Source: Chrysomallon squamiferum
Taxonomy: Eukaryota; Mollusca; Gastropoda; Neomphalida; Peltospiridae
Assembly: GCA_012295275.1 (NCBI GenBank)
Contig: CM022679.1
Coordinates: forward strand, 24,454,502 to 24,474,501
Direction of reading: 5' to 3'
DNA: 20,000 nucleotides
Shown here: positions 1 through 11,509 of the stretch, piece by piece
Position numbering within the stretch: position 1 is the stretch's first letter
Layout of the letters: every line of letters starts with the position of its first letter
Translations under genes and position numbers: made by a program
The notes under the pieces: generated by a model
Seen by the model: the letters and a program-made list of their open reading frames with translations, nothing else
Databases searched by the model: none
Told to the model about the DNA's origin: nothing

Positions 1-569
1 AAACAAAATTAAAAATAAAAATAATTGCAGCCGTTAAAAACTGATTAAAATAAATCTTCGTAATACTAAATAAAATGAAATGAACAGATTGATTTTTATT
101 CTACTGTATCATATCATATTTTTTTCGTTTCTATTTCTTTTTTCTTTTTTTTTTCTTTACTTTTTTTTAAAATCTATTTTGAGACATGTCTGTACAATTA
201 TTTCTCTCTCTCGCTTTGCGAAAATGATTTATTTTACATAAAGGTTATAACAATAAAATAAAAATAAACAGAGAAGATACGTTGTAAGGTGATCAAGTAC
301 TTTTTGTATAAATAGACAGAAAGTCTACAGTTCATATTTTATTAAGATTTTGTTCTCTTTGTTTATTTAAAAAAATATATATATATATTTGTGGGGAATG
401 TTTCGGTAGATTTTCAGTTTCCTATCGCCGTTTGTTTTTTATTTTTTATTATAATGTATGTGCGCTCATACTTACGTTTATATGTTTTCGTCTGTCTTCG
501 GGATGTGTATTATGTTCAGAGCTGATTGTTTTTTTGTTTATTATTTACATTTACTTTTATGTATTGCAG
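1..569. other. No gene seen: AT-rich DNA
   Basis: T-rich and A-rich stretches, with a short TA tract near 374-389. Nothing coding is supported. Confidence 0.6.
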
Positions 570-609
570 AAAGAAACTTCAAGTAACCATGGATTACGTG
601 ACTCAGAAG
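570..609 (+). other. Exon-like 40-nt segment with strong ATG context
   Basis: A T-rich stretch ends in TATTGCAG at 562-569, a good acceptor, and CAGAAG|GTAATA at 604-615 is a plausible donor. Inside, ACCATGG at 586-592 gives an optimal start context, with seven codons (MDYVTQK) to the donor. Another frame reads KETSSNHGLRDSE. This could be a first coding microexon or a leader exon on the + strand; no partner exon is assigned. Chance is possible in T-rich DNA. Confidence 0.3.
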
Positions 610-633
610 GTAATAATGTATTTCTGTTATTAT

Positions 634-635
<2 letters not shown>

Positions 636-725
<90 letters not shown>
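636..725. repeat. (TC)45 microsatellite
   Basis: Perfect pyrimidine dinucleotide tract on the + strand, starting 26 bases after the exon-like segment at 570-609. Confidence 0.98.
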
Positions 726-727
<2 letters not shown>

Positions 728-906
728 CTTTCTCTTTGTTTCTCTATGTGTGTCTTACTTTCTTTCTCTCTCACTTCCACATCCCTCGCTCTTTCCCCTG
801 CTTTCTTTTCCATTATTAGCAGAGAAAAATAAATCAAACATCAGTTCTGATTTATAGGATACTGCCTAGCCCTTAGTTGATACTTAATTTGGTATATATC
901 GATATC

Positions 907-909
<3 letters not shown>

Positions 910-944
<35 letters not shown>
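910..944. repeat. (CA)17 microsatellite
   Basis: Perfect CA tract flanked by ATCTATA on both sides. Confidence 0.97.
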
Positions 945-945
<1 letters not shown>

Positions 946-1504
946 CTATACGCACTGCACATACATGCACATTATACAAGAACACATACACATAAAAATT
1001 ATATATGATTTCAATTTCCAGATTTGTTTTTTCTTCTTCTTCTTTAATTTTTATTATTATTATCACTGCATTTGATTTGATTTAATACGGAATGCTCATT
1101 AATGATTCATATGCTTTTTTAATGAATAAAATGGAAAGAGAAATAAAAACGTACACTGATAATGTTGCCTCAGAGACATAATGGATTAAAAAGAAAGATA
1201 CAACCGAAAGAATAATGTGATGATGGATTAAAGCACTAAACAGACTGTAAAACAGGCAGGTGGGGTTTATCAAGTGGGACAAATAATAATAATAACAATA
1301 ACGCACTGAACCTTAACATTTCATATCTCAAAAAAACCCAAAAAACAATTGGAAACAAAAAGAAAAAAACAAAAGAAAAACCACAGTTAAATGATTAAAG
1401 ACATAGATATTATTCATTACAGTCCAAAATGTCCGTTAATATTTCTAGTAGTTTTTACATAAAGCCAAATATCGCAGTTAGATAACGAAAATTGCAGTTC
1501 TGGA
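945..1504. other. No gene seen: AT-rich DNA
   Basis: A-rich, with frequent stops in all frames. The short minus-strand frames here have no protein-like composition. Confidence 0.6.
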
Positions 1505-1830
1505 ATGTAAGAATGTCGTTTTACTATCAATCCACTTGAACAGATGATCAATGGGTCGTCCATTTTCCCTGCAGACTACTCTCAGTCGCTTTCGCCGACG
1601 TTAAATGCAGCTCTGAATCTCTTCAAGTGTGATTTTTCTCAAACTTTCTTTGATTTCAGTTTTTAGTTTACTCATCCGACCTTCGTACGTCTTCTCACTC
1701 GGTGAATTCCACGTGCAATCAAGTCCCGGACTTTGTGGCGTCCGTCCGTCCATGCTTCTTTACGAATGCTCGTGCAGAATCCTCCAAATATTGATAAGTT
1801 CGATGACTGGTATCGCCACCTTCATGAATG
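1505..1830 (-). pseudogene. Decayed Tc1/mariner-superfamily (IS630-type) transposase remnant, C-terminal part
   Basis: Reading the minus strand in one frame from about 1815 down to 1505 gives about 100 codons interrupted by two stops (1760-1762 and 1601-1603). In order they contain a degraded SPDL-like motif (PQSPGLD), then EKTYEGRMSKLKTEIK, then ESLRKITLEEIQS, and after the second stop RRRKRLRVVCRENGRPIDHLF. This order resembles the end of mariner-type transposases: SPDLxP, a VYxG-like segment, LKxxI, and a closing R.R...V....G.HI.H pattern. The catalytic N-terminal half is not recognisable; a 17-18 base poly-A run (+ strand, from 1831) and unrelated-looking DNA lie there instead. No terminal inverted repeats were found. 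Family call is from motif memory, not a search. Confidence 0.55.
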
Positions 1831-2239
1831 AAAAAAAAAAAAAAAAACATTTGCAGTCATGGAGTAATCCACAACTAAGTAACTTAATGCAATTCTCAGA
1901 ATTCACTTCATTGATGCTCGTGTCGAGAAAATATGTATCCGCGTTTTTTCACGCCAGAAAGCTCCAGCAGAGCCCGTCACTTTGTAGGTAAACCGTGACT
2001 TTGTACGATGCAGTCGATCGTTCTAGCGGGCGAGTTCCAGAACAGCGATTTACGTTATCCAGCTTTGAATTTTGCCTTGAGTAAAAATTTATATATTGGT
2101 AATTTTAATTTTGAATAAAATGCTTGTCAATATTGGAATGTTACACATTTTTTCTTTTTAATTTTTTTTTTTAAAAATGAGGTGTTTTTTTCGATTTTTG
2201 GCCAACCAGATATACATACATACAAACATACGTACGTGC

Positions 2240-2364
<125 letters not shown>

Positions 2365-3495
2365 AGAGAAAAAGAGAAAATTATAGTTGACAGAAAAGTT
2401 CCGTGGTTATCAAGGCAAACAATAATAGTTCATTTTTTTAATAAACTAGCAAATTTCCCCGAGGTCTGGTTTTATTTTTAGATCACACTGTTGTCCTTCA
2501 TTCATTACGGTCGCCAGTCATGACAAAACAGTTGATAATCCTTCAAGTGCGGAACCAATCAACTCGAGTGCACTGAAATGCTGATCAGTAGCTTATCGCA
2601 CGTCATACATGGCGAAAAACAGCAAAAAGTCGATTAAAACCATATTTTAATCAACCATATATATCATTATTTTCGATCTGCATTGTTCAAATAGTCTATC
2701 AAAGAAACGTTTGTTTATTATTTCAGAAATTTTTAGGGATAATGTTTCTGAACAAAATAATACAGTTAATTTTTAGAATGTAACGAAATATCGCAGAATC
2801 TCGCAAATGCGTGATTTTATTTTGAAGTAAGAAGATTACTTCCTTTTTTTCCCCGCTCCCTTTCTTTGTGCTTATCGTTCAAGAGCTATATTCATTTGAG
2901 TGAATAAAGAAAACAGCTTGCTGGGATTCTCTCAAATAATCGTCGGGTTGGCTTCTTCCTTTCATTAATAGTTTACGTCATTTGACTTTTTTTTTCTTAA
3001 CTATTTGGAGGGATACTATCGGTCTCTCTGTGTTTTTTAATCTGTTTATCTTTATATCTGTCTATCCATCTTTATATCTTCTGTTTATTTATTTATCAAT
3101 CTGTCTATCTGTGTATCTGTCTGTCTGTTTATCTCTCATATTTATCTAATTTATCTCCTACCTACACACGAGTACAGGCACCTACCTACACAACCATAGG
3201 CACACGCATGTTTCAAAGACACGTTCCACAAAAAGTAGCAGAAAGTGCACAGTTGTTAGTATTCTTTCAACAAACGTATAAAGCCTGACCTCTTTAGGCC
3301 TATATATCTACGTGCTACAGCCCGCTCACTCTAGAACCAGGACCACCTAACTGGCTGTAATAGATATCGATAACAATAATCTATTAACGCAGTGAAATAA
3401 AATGGCGATAAATATTAGTTTAAACAGAACATAACGAAAAGTACTGACCTGCGTGTCAGCTACGTGAATCACGTAAGGAAAAGAAATACTTAAAA
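2365..3495. other. No gene seen: mostly unique AT-rich DNA
   Basis: Includes a degenerate TCTGTTTATC/TCTATC pyrimidine zone at about 3020-3150. The rest is unique and non-coding by eye. Confidence 0.6.
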
Positions 3496-3516
3496 TCATT
3501 GTTCACTGGAATTCAG

Positions 3517-3554
<38 letters not shown>

Positions 3555-3787
3555 AAAGAAAAAAAAAGACCAAATAAATAAAAAATACCTATTGTTTGCT
3601 TGGGTTTTTTTGTTGTTGTTTTCTTTATATATATAAAAAAAAAATCTATGTTTAAACCATTTAAATTCAAAACAGTTTACCGTATCAGTATTTATTTTAT
3701 AATACCTGAACTAATTGGTTTTAAATAATGAAAGCCATTGTTCACTGATATTCAATTTAACAGTTTTGTAAAAAAAAAAAAAAAAAA
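3496..3787. repeat. Two related CATTGTTCACTG segments, each followed by a poly-A tract
   Basis: TCATTGTTCACTGGAATTCA (about 3497) is followed within about 10 bases by 32 A (3521-3552). GCCATTGTTCACTGATATTC (about 3732) is followed by TTTAACAG and 18 A (3770-3787). This could be two 3' ends of a retroposed element or a local duplication of about 236 bp. Confidence 0.4.
3521..3568. repeat. Poly-A tract (A32 plus AG-interrupted A)
   Basis: 32 consecutive A (3521-3552), then AAGAAAAGAAAAAAA. It follows the CATTGTTCACTG segment. Confidence 0.95.
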
Positions 3788-3841
3788 GGTCTAAGAATAT
3801 TAAGAGTAAACAAATCTTGGGATATTTTATGAAAGTAACTC

Positions 3842-3898
3842 CAACCAGGGATTGATCTTGCAACCCATTAGGCTTCGGACTTGAAATGTAACCATTAC
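3842..3898 (-). repeat. tRNA-like SINE head candidate (degenerate)
   Basis: On the minus strand an A-box-like GTAATGGTTACATTTCAAG (+ strand 3880-3898) is followed by a B-box-like GGTTGCAAGATCAATCCC (+ strand about 3849-3866). The spacing is tRNA-like but the cloverleaf is imperfect, so a tRNA-derived SINE or tRNA relic is more likely than a working tRNA gene. Confidence 0.4.
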
Positions 3899-4327
3899 AA
3901 AAACTGAAAGTGAACAGATCAAATTGCTGAAATAAAATGGACTTATTACCACGTAATTGACAAATTTGTTTTCAGGGCACGATATAAATAACAGAATCAA
4001 AAGGAAAAAAACAAAACAAAGCCAATCAGTGCTTTGCTTGAAGAACCATTATATTTCACGTATGGCAGTTAGTGACATACGAACTGTCAAGCGAGATTGG
4101 AACGTGGCAAAGTAGGTTAATTAGAAATTTTTGCTTCCTAAAATAATGGGGTTTTTTTTTTTTTTTTGGTAATTTCTTTTTTCTTTTACGCTATTACACA
4201 ACAGGTTATCTTAATGATTGCTATTAGTTTATTTATAACATTCGCACGTAATAAATTTTAATCTTTCTTAAAGAAGTCAATAAAGTTTTAGCATGAATAA
4301 TTCAATCGAAATGATCGGAAACGTGAA

Positions 4328-4329
<2 letters not shown>

Positions 4330-4395
<66 letters not shown>
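4330..4395. repeat. (TTA)22 microsatellite
   Basis: Perfect TTA/ATT tract. A degenerate CTA/CTG-type trinucleotide zone follows to about 4505. Confidence 0.97.
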
Positions 4396-4839
4396 TTGTT
4401 TTTTGTTGCTACTATTGTTTCTGCTATTACTACAACCGTTAGACAGTTAATAATACTGCAACACCTACTACTACTACTATTCCTACCACTACTACTTTTG
4501 CTGCAACTGGTATCACCACATTTCTGTATCATCCTGGGATCATTGAACAGTTAAAACCAAGGAAGAAAGAAATGCTTTACTAATAATTTAATGATTTTCT
4601 CTGGTTATGGTTAAGGACTACACAAATAAAAGAAAAGGTAACTCTAAATACAACGATATTTGATAAACATTATTGGACAGTGATAGAAAAGGAAATTAGT
4701 CCAATGAGAGAAGTAGTAGATTTATTATATTCCACTTAAGTACACATCTTCATTAAGACACACGAAGAGGGTAAAGAAGAAAAAGAAAACATCCAAATCA
4801 TGAATGGGCTAATGAATTCAAAAGAGTCTCCACTGTCGC

Positions 4840-5060
4840 TTTGACTGACGTTATCTCCCTTGCAGGTGCGTGCCTTTTCGTGATTTCGCTATCGAAAATA
4901 CCCGAGCACGGTCGGAAATTAACGAGGCATGGTTATTTTCGTGATTGAAGGCTAGACGAGTCGAGTGTTTTCTTCTGGTGGCGACGATTAAGCCACTTGA
5001 AACATATTACATTTTCTACTCTAACCATTAATACGTCCGTTATTATTCCCCGAGGGAAAC
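4840..5060. other. Locally GC-richer unique segment with a repeated TTTTCGTGATT motif
   Basis: TTTTCGTGATT occurs at about 4876 and 4940, between CpG-containing words (GAGCACGGTCGG, CTAGACGAGTCGAGTG, GGTGGCGACG). Short frames are open but stop soon. An acceptor-like TCTCCCTTGCAG ends at about 4865, but there is no matching donor. It could be a repeat consensus or a regulatory segment; function unknown. Confidence 0.3.
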
Positions 5061-6429
5061 AGAAAGATCGAACACGTGTATTTCACTCCGTGATTTTTAG
5101 ATCGATAACTTCAGGATAATAAAATCTGTGTATTTTATTTCGAGCATGAATACTGAAATTTAATATTTCTGGCGTTACTTTGGGTACCGCAGTGACTGTT
5201 AATTGTCGTTAGATGATAACACCCAGATATACAGTTTTATAACTAATTTATCTATAAATAAATGAATCTACACCTCGGCTTGTGGCTTACAGGAAAAGCG
5301 CTTTAGGCGGAAAGACCACTGGGGTCATTTTCCTTTCCAGCAGACTATCAGATTTTGGAAAATTGAACATACAAGTATACTGGAACGTAGCCAATGAAAT
5401 TATGGCAGTATGCTTCTTTACCTATGTTGTCACGTGAGGGCAAGCTGGGATCAGTCCTTCCTAAGACTTTTATTTCAAATGTCGCGTCTTTATAACACGT
5501 AATAACTGTCAATAACAATGTACGTTGATGTGTCGTATAGCAAATACACATTCGTTCATCTATTCATTTCTTTAATATTAAAATTTTCAAATGTCCATTT
5601 ATTCAGTCATTAGTGTTTTTTTTAAACAGACGGTCCCTACATAAAAGTTAATTCAATCAGAAAATAACGTTTTATTGATACGTATATTAACTTTTTATTG
5701 ATAAGTATATTTGCTTTTTATTGATTCTTTATTTCCAGAAGGTGTCCGTCATTATGAACACCACAGAGGAATTCGCTTAATTTACAAAATAATATCAGGT
5801 TACAGTACTCGAGTTAAAGCACTCGAGTTGGCGAGTTTCTGGTGCTTTCATCACAGATTTTTCAGTTATTTTATTTAATTACTTCTGGCAGTTTCTCTGA
5901 TAGTTTTACATGATTCAATAGCCTAAGCTGTATCTCATTTCCTGTACGGTTTCTAATTTGTGTTTTGATTATAATCAAACTTCTATTTATTTGCGTACTG
6001 TCTAGCTTATACGCACAGTGAACACACCAACAGACGCGCACCTTCAAATGTATGCATATATACATACATAATATACACAAATACAGACATATAGACAGAC
6101 ACATATACACAACAAAGCATACATACACACAATCTCTACCTCTGTCTCTTCCTATCTCTCTTAAACTTTTTCTTTGTTTATCTGTCTCTGTCTCTCTTTC
6201 TTTATCTCGCTCTGTCATACTCTCTCTCTCTCATATATGAATGTATGTGTGTATGCATAACGTTTATGTATAATGATTTTGAATAGCGGCAGCTAGTTTC
6301 ATCTTTCTTTATCCCTGCGGTTCCTTAACCATCTTTAGCACGACTCCATCAATCTGGTGACAAATAAACATAATATGTCGAAAAATGGAATATTTCTCTT
6401 TTTTCATTTTTCTTCTTCTTCTTCGAGCG
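5061..6429. other. No gene seen: unique AT-rich DNA with degenerate repeats
   Basis: Contains two CTCGAG words 16 bases apart (about 5807 and 5823), a CACA/ATAC zone at 6040-6130 and a degenerate TCTG/TCTC zone at 6135-6235. A 67-codon minus-strand frame at 5348-5551 shows no family features. Confidence 0.55.
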
Positions 6430-6660
6430 CTCAGTCTCAACGGACACAGTCATGTAACCCTCCGTTTGTTTCTGCACTTTTGTATCTGTCATTCCAGTGT
6501 CACCGTAATGTATCTCTATTCTTAACCAAATTAATTGCAGCGGACTCGGGGTTATTAACACAGACGGTGACTGGCGCTCTTGGGAGGCCTTGTATAACTA
6601 ATTACAGGATTTATAACATATGGTGTGTTTCATTACACCTGTCTGATGTCTAGAGAATTT
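6430..6660. other. Unique segment with paired homeodomain-type sites
   Basis: CAAATTAATTGCAG (about 6527-6540) and AACTAATTACAG (about 6597-6608) flank a GC-richer core of about 55 bases. TAATTA/TAATTG are homeodomain-type binding words. Possible conserved non-coding element; unproven. Confidence 0.2.
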
Positions 6661-6731
6661 CTCACGTCTTCTCAAACCCTTTGATTATGCCTAAAACTTT
6701 GATTATGCATGTTACAACGACGATAATGCTA

Positions 6732-6854
<123 letters not shown>

Positions 6855-7017
6855 GTATCTTTCTCTGTTTCTCTGTCTCTCTGTCTCTCTACATACATAC
6901 ATACATACATAATACATAAAGATTTTACTTCGTATTTTGACGCTGTTTGTTATACCTACGGATTCAGAGGAATATAAAAATAAGGTTACGGAAAAGGATG
7001 GATACGAAAGAAAGAAG

Positions 7018-7160
7018 GAAAGGAACAACAAATGAATGAATGGAAGAATGAAATAAGTAGTGATGGAGCTCAACATAGTAGATGCAAAAAGGAAAGCAAG
7101 ATAAGGGGAAGAAAGGAGTAACAAATGAATGAATGGGCGTATGAAAAAGAAAGTGATGAT
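7018..7160. repeat. Duplicated AACAAATGAATGAATGG-containing segments, 94 bp apart
   Basis: AAGGAACAACAAATGAATGA at about 7019 and AAGGAGTAACAAATGAATGA at about 7113 share flanking GTGATGG/GTGATGAT further on. Local tandem duplication in purine-rich, non-coding DNA. Confidence 0.5.
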
Positions 7161-7194
7161 AAAAAGTGGGAACATCCTACTAATGCTGTACTAA

Positions 7195-7249
7195 TTCTGT
7201 TAGTACTACTACTGCTGCTACAACTACGACTGTTATCACACTACTACCA

Positions 7250-7282
<33 letters not shown>

Positions 7283-7414
7283 TAACCATTACTTTTGCTA
7301 ATATTACCTCCACTACTAATATTAGTTATTTATAACTATATTGTTATTACTTCTACCATCTTTATTATTATTATTATATTTTTTTTTTTTTTGCTACTAC
7401 TGCTATTACTACTA

Positions 7415-7481
<67 letters not shown>
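7195..7481. repeat. Trinucleotide zone: (ACT)n then (AAT)n
   Basis: Degenerate CTA/CTG units lead to (ACT)n at about 7253-7281, then a mixed zone with 14 T near 7379-7392, and a nearly pure AAT tract at about 7417-7481. Confidence 0.9.
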
Positions 7482-7482
<1 letters not shown>

Positions 7483-8370
7483 GTTATCCTACAGTTTCAG
7501 CTTTCATGTGGTATAAATGTGGAAATTTACAAACGCGCTTATTTGTGACGCCAATAACAACAGTAAATTTAGATGTTTCACACGTCAGTTCTCAGTATAA
7601 CGCGAAATTTCACTTAATGTATTTATCCACTAATTCGGTTTACTCGAAGGCTCTTGGCCCGAGATTCTGAACATTGTGAATATATATATATATATATATT
7701 GTACCTATTGAGCAGTATATATAATGAAGTTGTGGTGTATGTAAAAAGTTTCGAATAAGAGCGATAGAACTTTTGTGGTTTTGTTGCTATGTTGTTGTGG
7801 TGGTCTTTTTTTTATTGCTGTTGTTGTTTTAAAGTTTACTTTTAATATTCCTTTATTTTCTTTATTTTTTGCATGTTTTGTTTCGTCTTTTAAAACTACT
7901 TTTGTATTTTATTGTCTTTAATTTTATACATTATTCTTTTATTTTATTTCATTAATTTTTTTTTTGTCTGTCTGTCTGTCTTTCTGCATTCTTTCTGCCT
8001 GAATAACTATGAAAAGGAAAAAAGAAACAAAACTACTTCACCATTCCAGTTTACATAGAAAAGAGAGAATCCGTGTGAGGGTATCATCATTTTAATTTTA
8101 TTTAAAAAAAATATATATTTAAAAAAAAAAAAAAAAAAATAAAATTTAAAAATTCGGTCAGCAAAATGTTCGGAGCTGTCTTTGCCTGAAATCATAACAA
8201 CAAAAAAAGTTAAATTACCTTCAATGAAAAACACGACCACGTTCTTTCTAATTTCAAGAGATTTTTATCTAAGTGATATTTTGGTCCTGCTAATAGTACA
8301 CGAAAATATTTGGTTTCTTCAAAAGTTTGTTCACCCCACTGACACAAAAAAGTTAACCCAATATACTTGT
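7482..8370. other. No gene seen: AT-rich DNA
   Basis: Short TA tract (7679-7699), T/TG-rich zone 7770-7980 ending in GTCT repeats, and poly-A at 8121-8139. Otherwise unique and non-coding. Confidence 0.6.
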
Positions 8371-8399
8371 TTTATCAGATTAAAGATTTAACTGAATTA

Positions 8400-8453
<54 letters not shown>

Positions 8454-8470
8454 CAGGTTAAAGATTAACT
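8371..8470. repeat. Direct repeat of about 22 bp flanking a (TA)n-(T)n tract
   Basis: The left copy (8371-8393) and right copy (8449-8470) both read TTTATCAG, then A or G, TTAAAGATT and (T)AACT. Between them lie about 13 AT units (8398-8422) and about 29 T (8423-8451). The copies differ at one substitution and one indel. Confidence 0.75.
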
Positions 8471-8974
8471 AAGTATACTGTGATTATTATTACTGGTTCG
8501 TGTCGGGTTTTATTTCATGTTATTCGAATTTAGCGGTTTGTGAGTCACTGTAAGTGGATCAAGAACAGTCTGAAGGGTTTCACGTAATTATTATAAGATT
8601 AAAGGCAACTGTGATGTAGATTTATCAATAAACCTGGGAAGACAGTGTTCAAATTAGCGTATTTGAATCGTTAATCATTTCAGCCAACAATGCGATGAAT
8701 ACAGCTCTTTTTCAGTAATTTACTAGACCGTATTAAGGGGGATTAAACCCTGTTTTTTTAATATTTAAATTTTTATTGGCTCGACGGTTGGTTAATCCGT
8801 TAATCTGTTTTAAGGTGTGGATGTTTTATATTAAGAAAATCTATATTTTTTAAAAGTTTAATTTACGTATTTTTGCAGGTGCATGAATAAAATAAATTAA
8901 CTTCTTACCGTTGTCTTCTATAACCAGGTGTATCTATATGTATGTAATTTAAAATCTTTATAAAGTAATTGTTT

Positions 8975-9150
8975 GCATTCACATAGCAGTATTATTATAA
9001 CTATTGGTATTATTAGTAGTTGTTGCAATAGCAGCATTCGTTGTCGTTGTACTAACAGTAGATGTAGTCGTACCTTTTGTAATATAATAACTAGTGGTAA
9101 TGGTATTTGTAGTTGTAATTGTTGCTGCTGTAGTAACATAATAGTAATAT
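8975..9150. repeat. Degenerate GTT/GTA/ATT trinucleotide tract
   Basis: Irregular run of three-base units (GTTGTT, GTAGTT, ATTATT and similar). It keeps several frames open on both strands and creates misleading Ser/Thr/Asn-, Gln- or Cys-rich ORFs. Confidence 0.7.
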
Positions 9151-9307
9151 TGGCAGAATAAATTAGGATTGGTGGATTGTGCACAAAGGATGTACAAAAA
9201 CAACAAACAAACAAAAAAAAGAAGAAAAAGAAAAAGAAAAAACCCCAGATGAAAGCATGAGAGGCAGAAAGAGCGAGAAAGTCAGAGACAGAGACAGAAA
9301 CATAAAA

Positions 9308-10135
<828 letters not shown>

Positions 10136-10730
10136 AGGTTCTTTCCGAGTAGGTTCTAACAGAGACAGGTTCTATCCGAGTAGGTTCTAACAGAGACAGG
10201 TTCTATCCTAGAAGATTCTAACAGATTCAGGTTCTATCCGAGTAGGTTCTAACAGAGACAGGTTCTATCCTAGAAGATTCTAACAGAGATAGGTTCTATC
10301 CGAGTAGGTTCTAACAGAGATAGGTTCTATCCGAGTAGGTTCTAACAGAGACAGGTCCTATCCGAGTAGGTTCTAACAGAGACAGGTTCTATCCGAGTAG
10401 GTTCTTACAGAGACAGGTTCTATCCGAGTAGGTTCTTACAGAGACAGGTTCTATCCGAGTAGATTCTAACAGAGACAGGTTCTACCTGATTAGGTTCTAA
10501 CAGATAGGTTCTAACATAGATAGGTTCTATCCGAGTAGGTTCTAACATAGATAGGTTCTATCAGAGTAGGTTCTAACATAGATCCGACAACAGAGACAGG
10601 TTCTATCCGAGTAGGTTCTAACATAGATAGGTTCTATCCGAGTAGGTTCTAACAGAGATAGGTTCTATCCGAGTAGGTTCTAACAGAGATAGGTTCTATC
10701 AGAGATACGTTCTATTCAAGTAGTTTCTGT
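10136..10730. repeat. 31-bp minisatellite, about 18 units, with a 15+16 dimeric substructure
   Basis: Units begin AGGTTCTATCCGAGT (15 nt) followed by AGGTTCTAACAGAGAC (16 nt), so each 31-bp unit is a pair of related half-units sharing AGGTTCTA. The first units start at 10136, 10167, 10198 and 10229 exactly. Variants: units 3 and 5 share CCTAGAAGATTC, pointing to duplication of 62-bp blocks; units near 10492-10600 are shortened or carry an insertion (GATCCGACAAC); the last unit (about 10690-10730) is degraded. The period is not a multiple of three and stops occur, so it is not coding. Confidence 0.95.
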
Positions 10731-11027
10731 CAACGGAACGCGATCCTAGATCAAGCTTGTTGTAAGTTTGTTAACTAGATTAATGACTGCACCAGTAAAT
10801 GAGTCTGTTTAGTAAATGTGATTTCTATCTAAACAACTGTAAGTTATTTACTTCTACTGCTACACTTATCTAAAATAAGACATTTTTTGTGGGTTAGTAT
10901 CAGCATATGTATTTCTTCTGTTATTTATCTGCGTATGTATGAGTCACTAGATATCTATGTACATATCTACAGAAATGTATAACAATTGCTCGTTCATCAA
11001 ATGAAGATTTATCGTTTCTCACGTGTA

Positions 11028-11041
11028 TGTGTGTGTGTGTG

Positions 11042-11072
<31 letters not shown>

Positions 11073-11076
11073 GTAT

Positions 11077-11146
<70 letters not shown>

Positions 11147-11152
11147 ATGTAC
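11028..11152. repeat. Compound (TG)n-(TA)n-(TG)n microsatellite
   Basis: TG tract, TA tract with one TACATA interruption, then a long TG tract with a single GCG interruption at about 11120. Confidence 0.97.
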
Positions 11153-11340
11153 GGCTCCCGATGCAGATTCATAAATACCAGTTAATTTTGCTTTCTTAAA
11201 TCAGCTCTTTCGTAGTCAGATTTGTTAATGCAGTTCATGTCAAGACAAGAAGTTAATTTTTCTAAAAACTGACAGGATGTGAAAGTGGATTATTAGACTG
11301 AAGAGTTATTAACAATTTATTATAGTGGTACTGAAACACA

Positions 11341-11359
11341 CAGACAGACAGACAGACAC

Positions 11360-11395
<36 letters not shown>

Positions 11396-11509
11396 GGATG
11401 GATGGATGGATGGATGGATGGATGGATGGATGGATGGATGGATGGATGGATGGATGGATGGATGGATGGATGGATGGATGGATGGATGGATGGATGGATG
11501 GATGGATGG
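11341..11509. repeat. (CAGA)n-(GATA)n-(GGAT)29 tetranucleotide array
   Basis: CAGA units to about 11358, GATA units about 11361-11393, and perfect GGAT units 11394-11509. The series GACA, GATA, GATG suggests stepwise point mutation followed by expansion. Confidence 0.97.

Noticed and set aside
541-837. Ser/Leu- or Arg/Glu-repeat ORFs over the CT/GA tracts (also at 6681-7175, 8918-9504, 15687-15950)
   Set aside because: Dinucleotide repeats are open in every frame; the peptides simply translate the microsatellite.
1629-1991. 120-codon + strand ORF
   Set aside because: It is antisense to the transposase remnant and runs through a poly-A run; no protein-like features.
5348-5551. 67-codon minus-strand ORF
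   Set aside because: No recognisable family pattern and no supporting context.
8860-8900. Splice-acceptor-like TTTTTGCAG ending at about 8878
   Set aside because: The following sequence stops in all frames at once and has no donor; such words are common in T-rich DNA.
10136-10730. CRISPR-like array
   Set aside because: Direct tandem units with no unique spacers, in a eukaryotic context.
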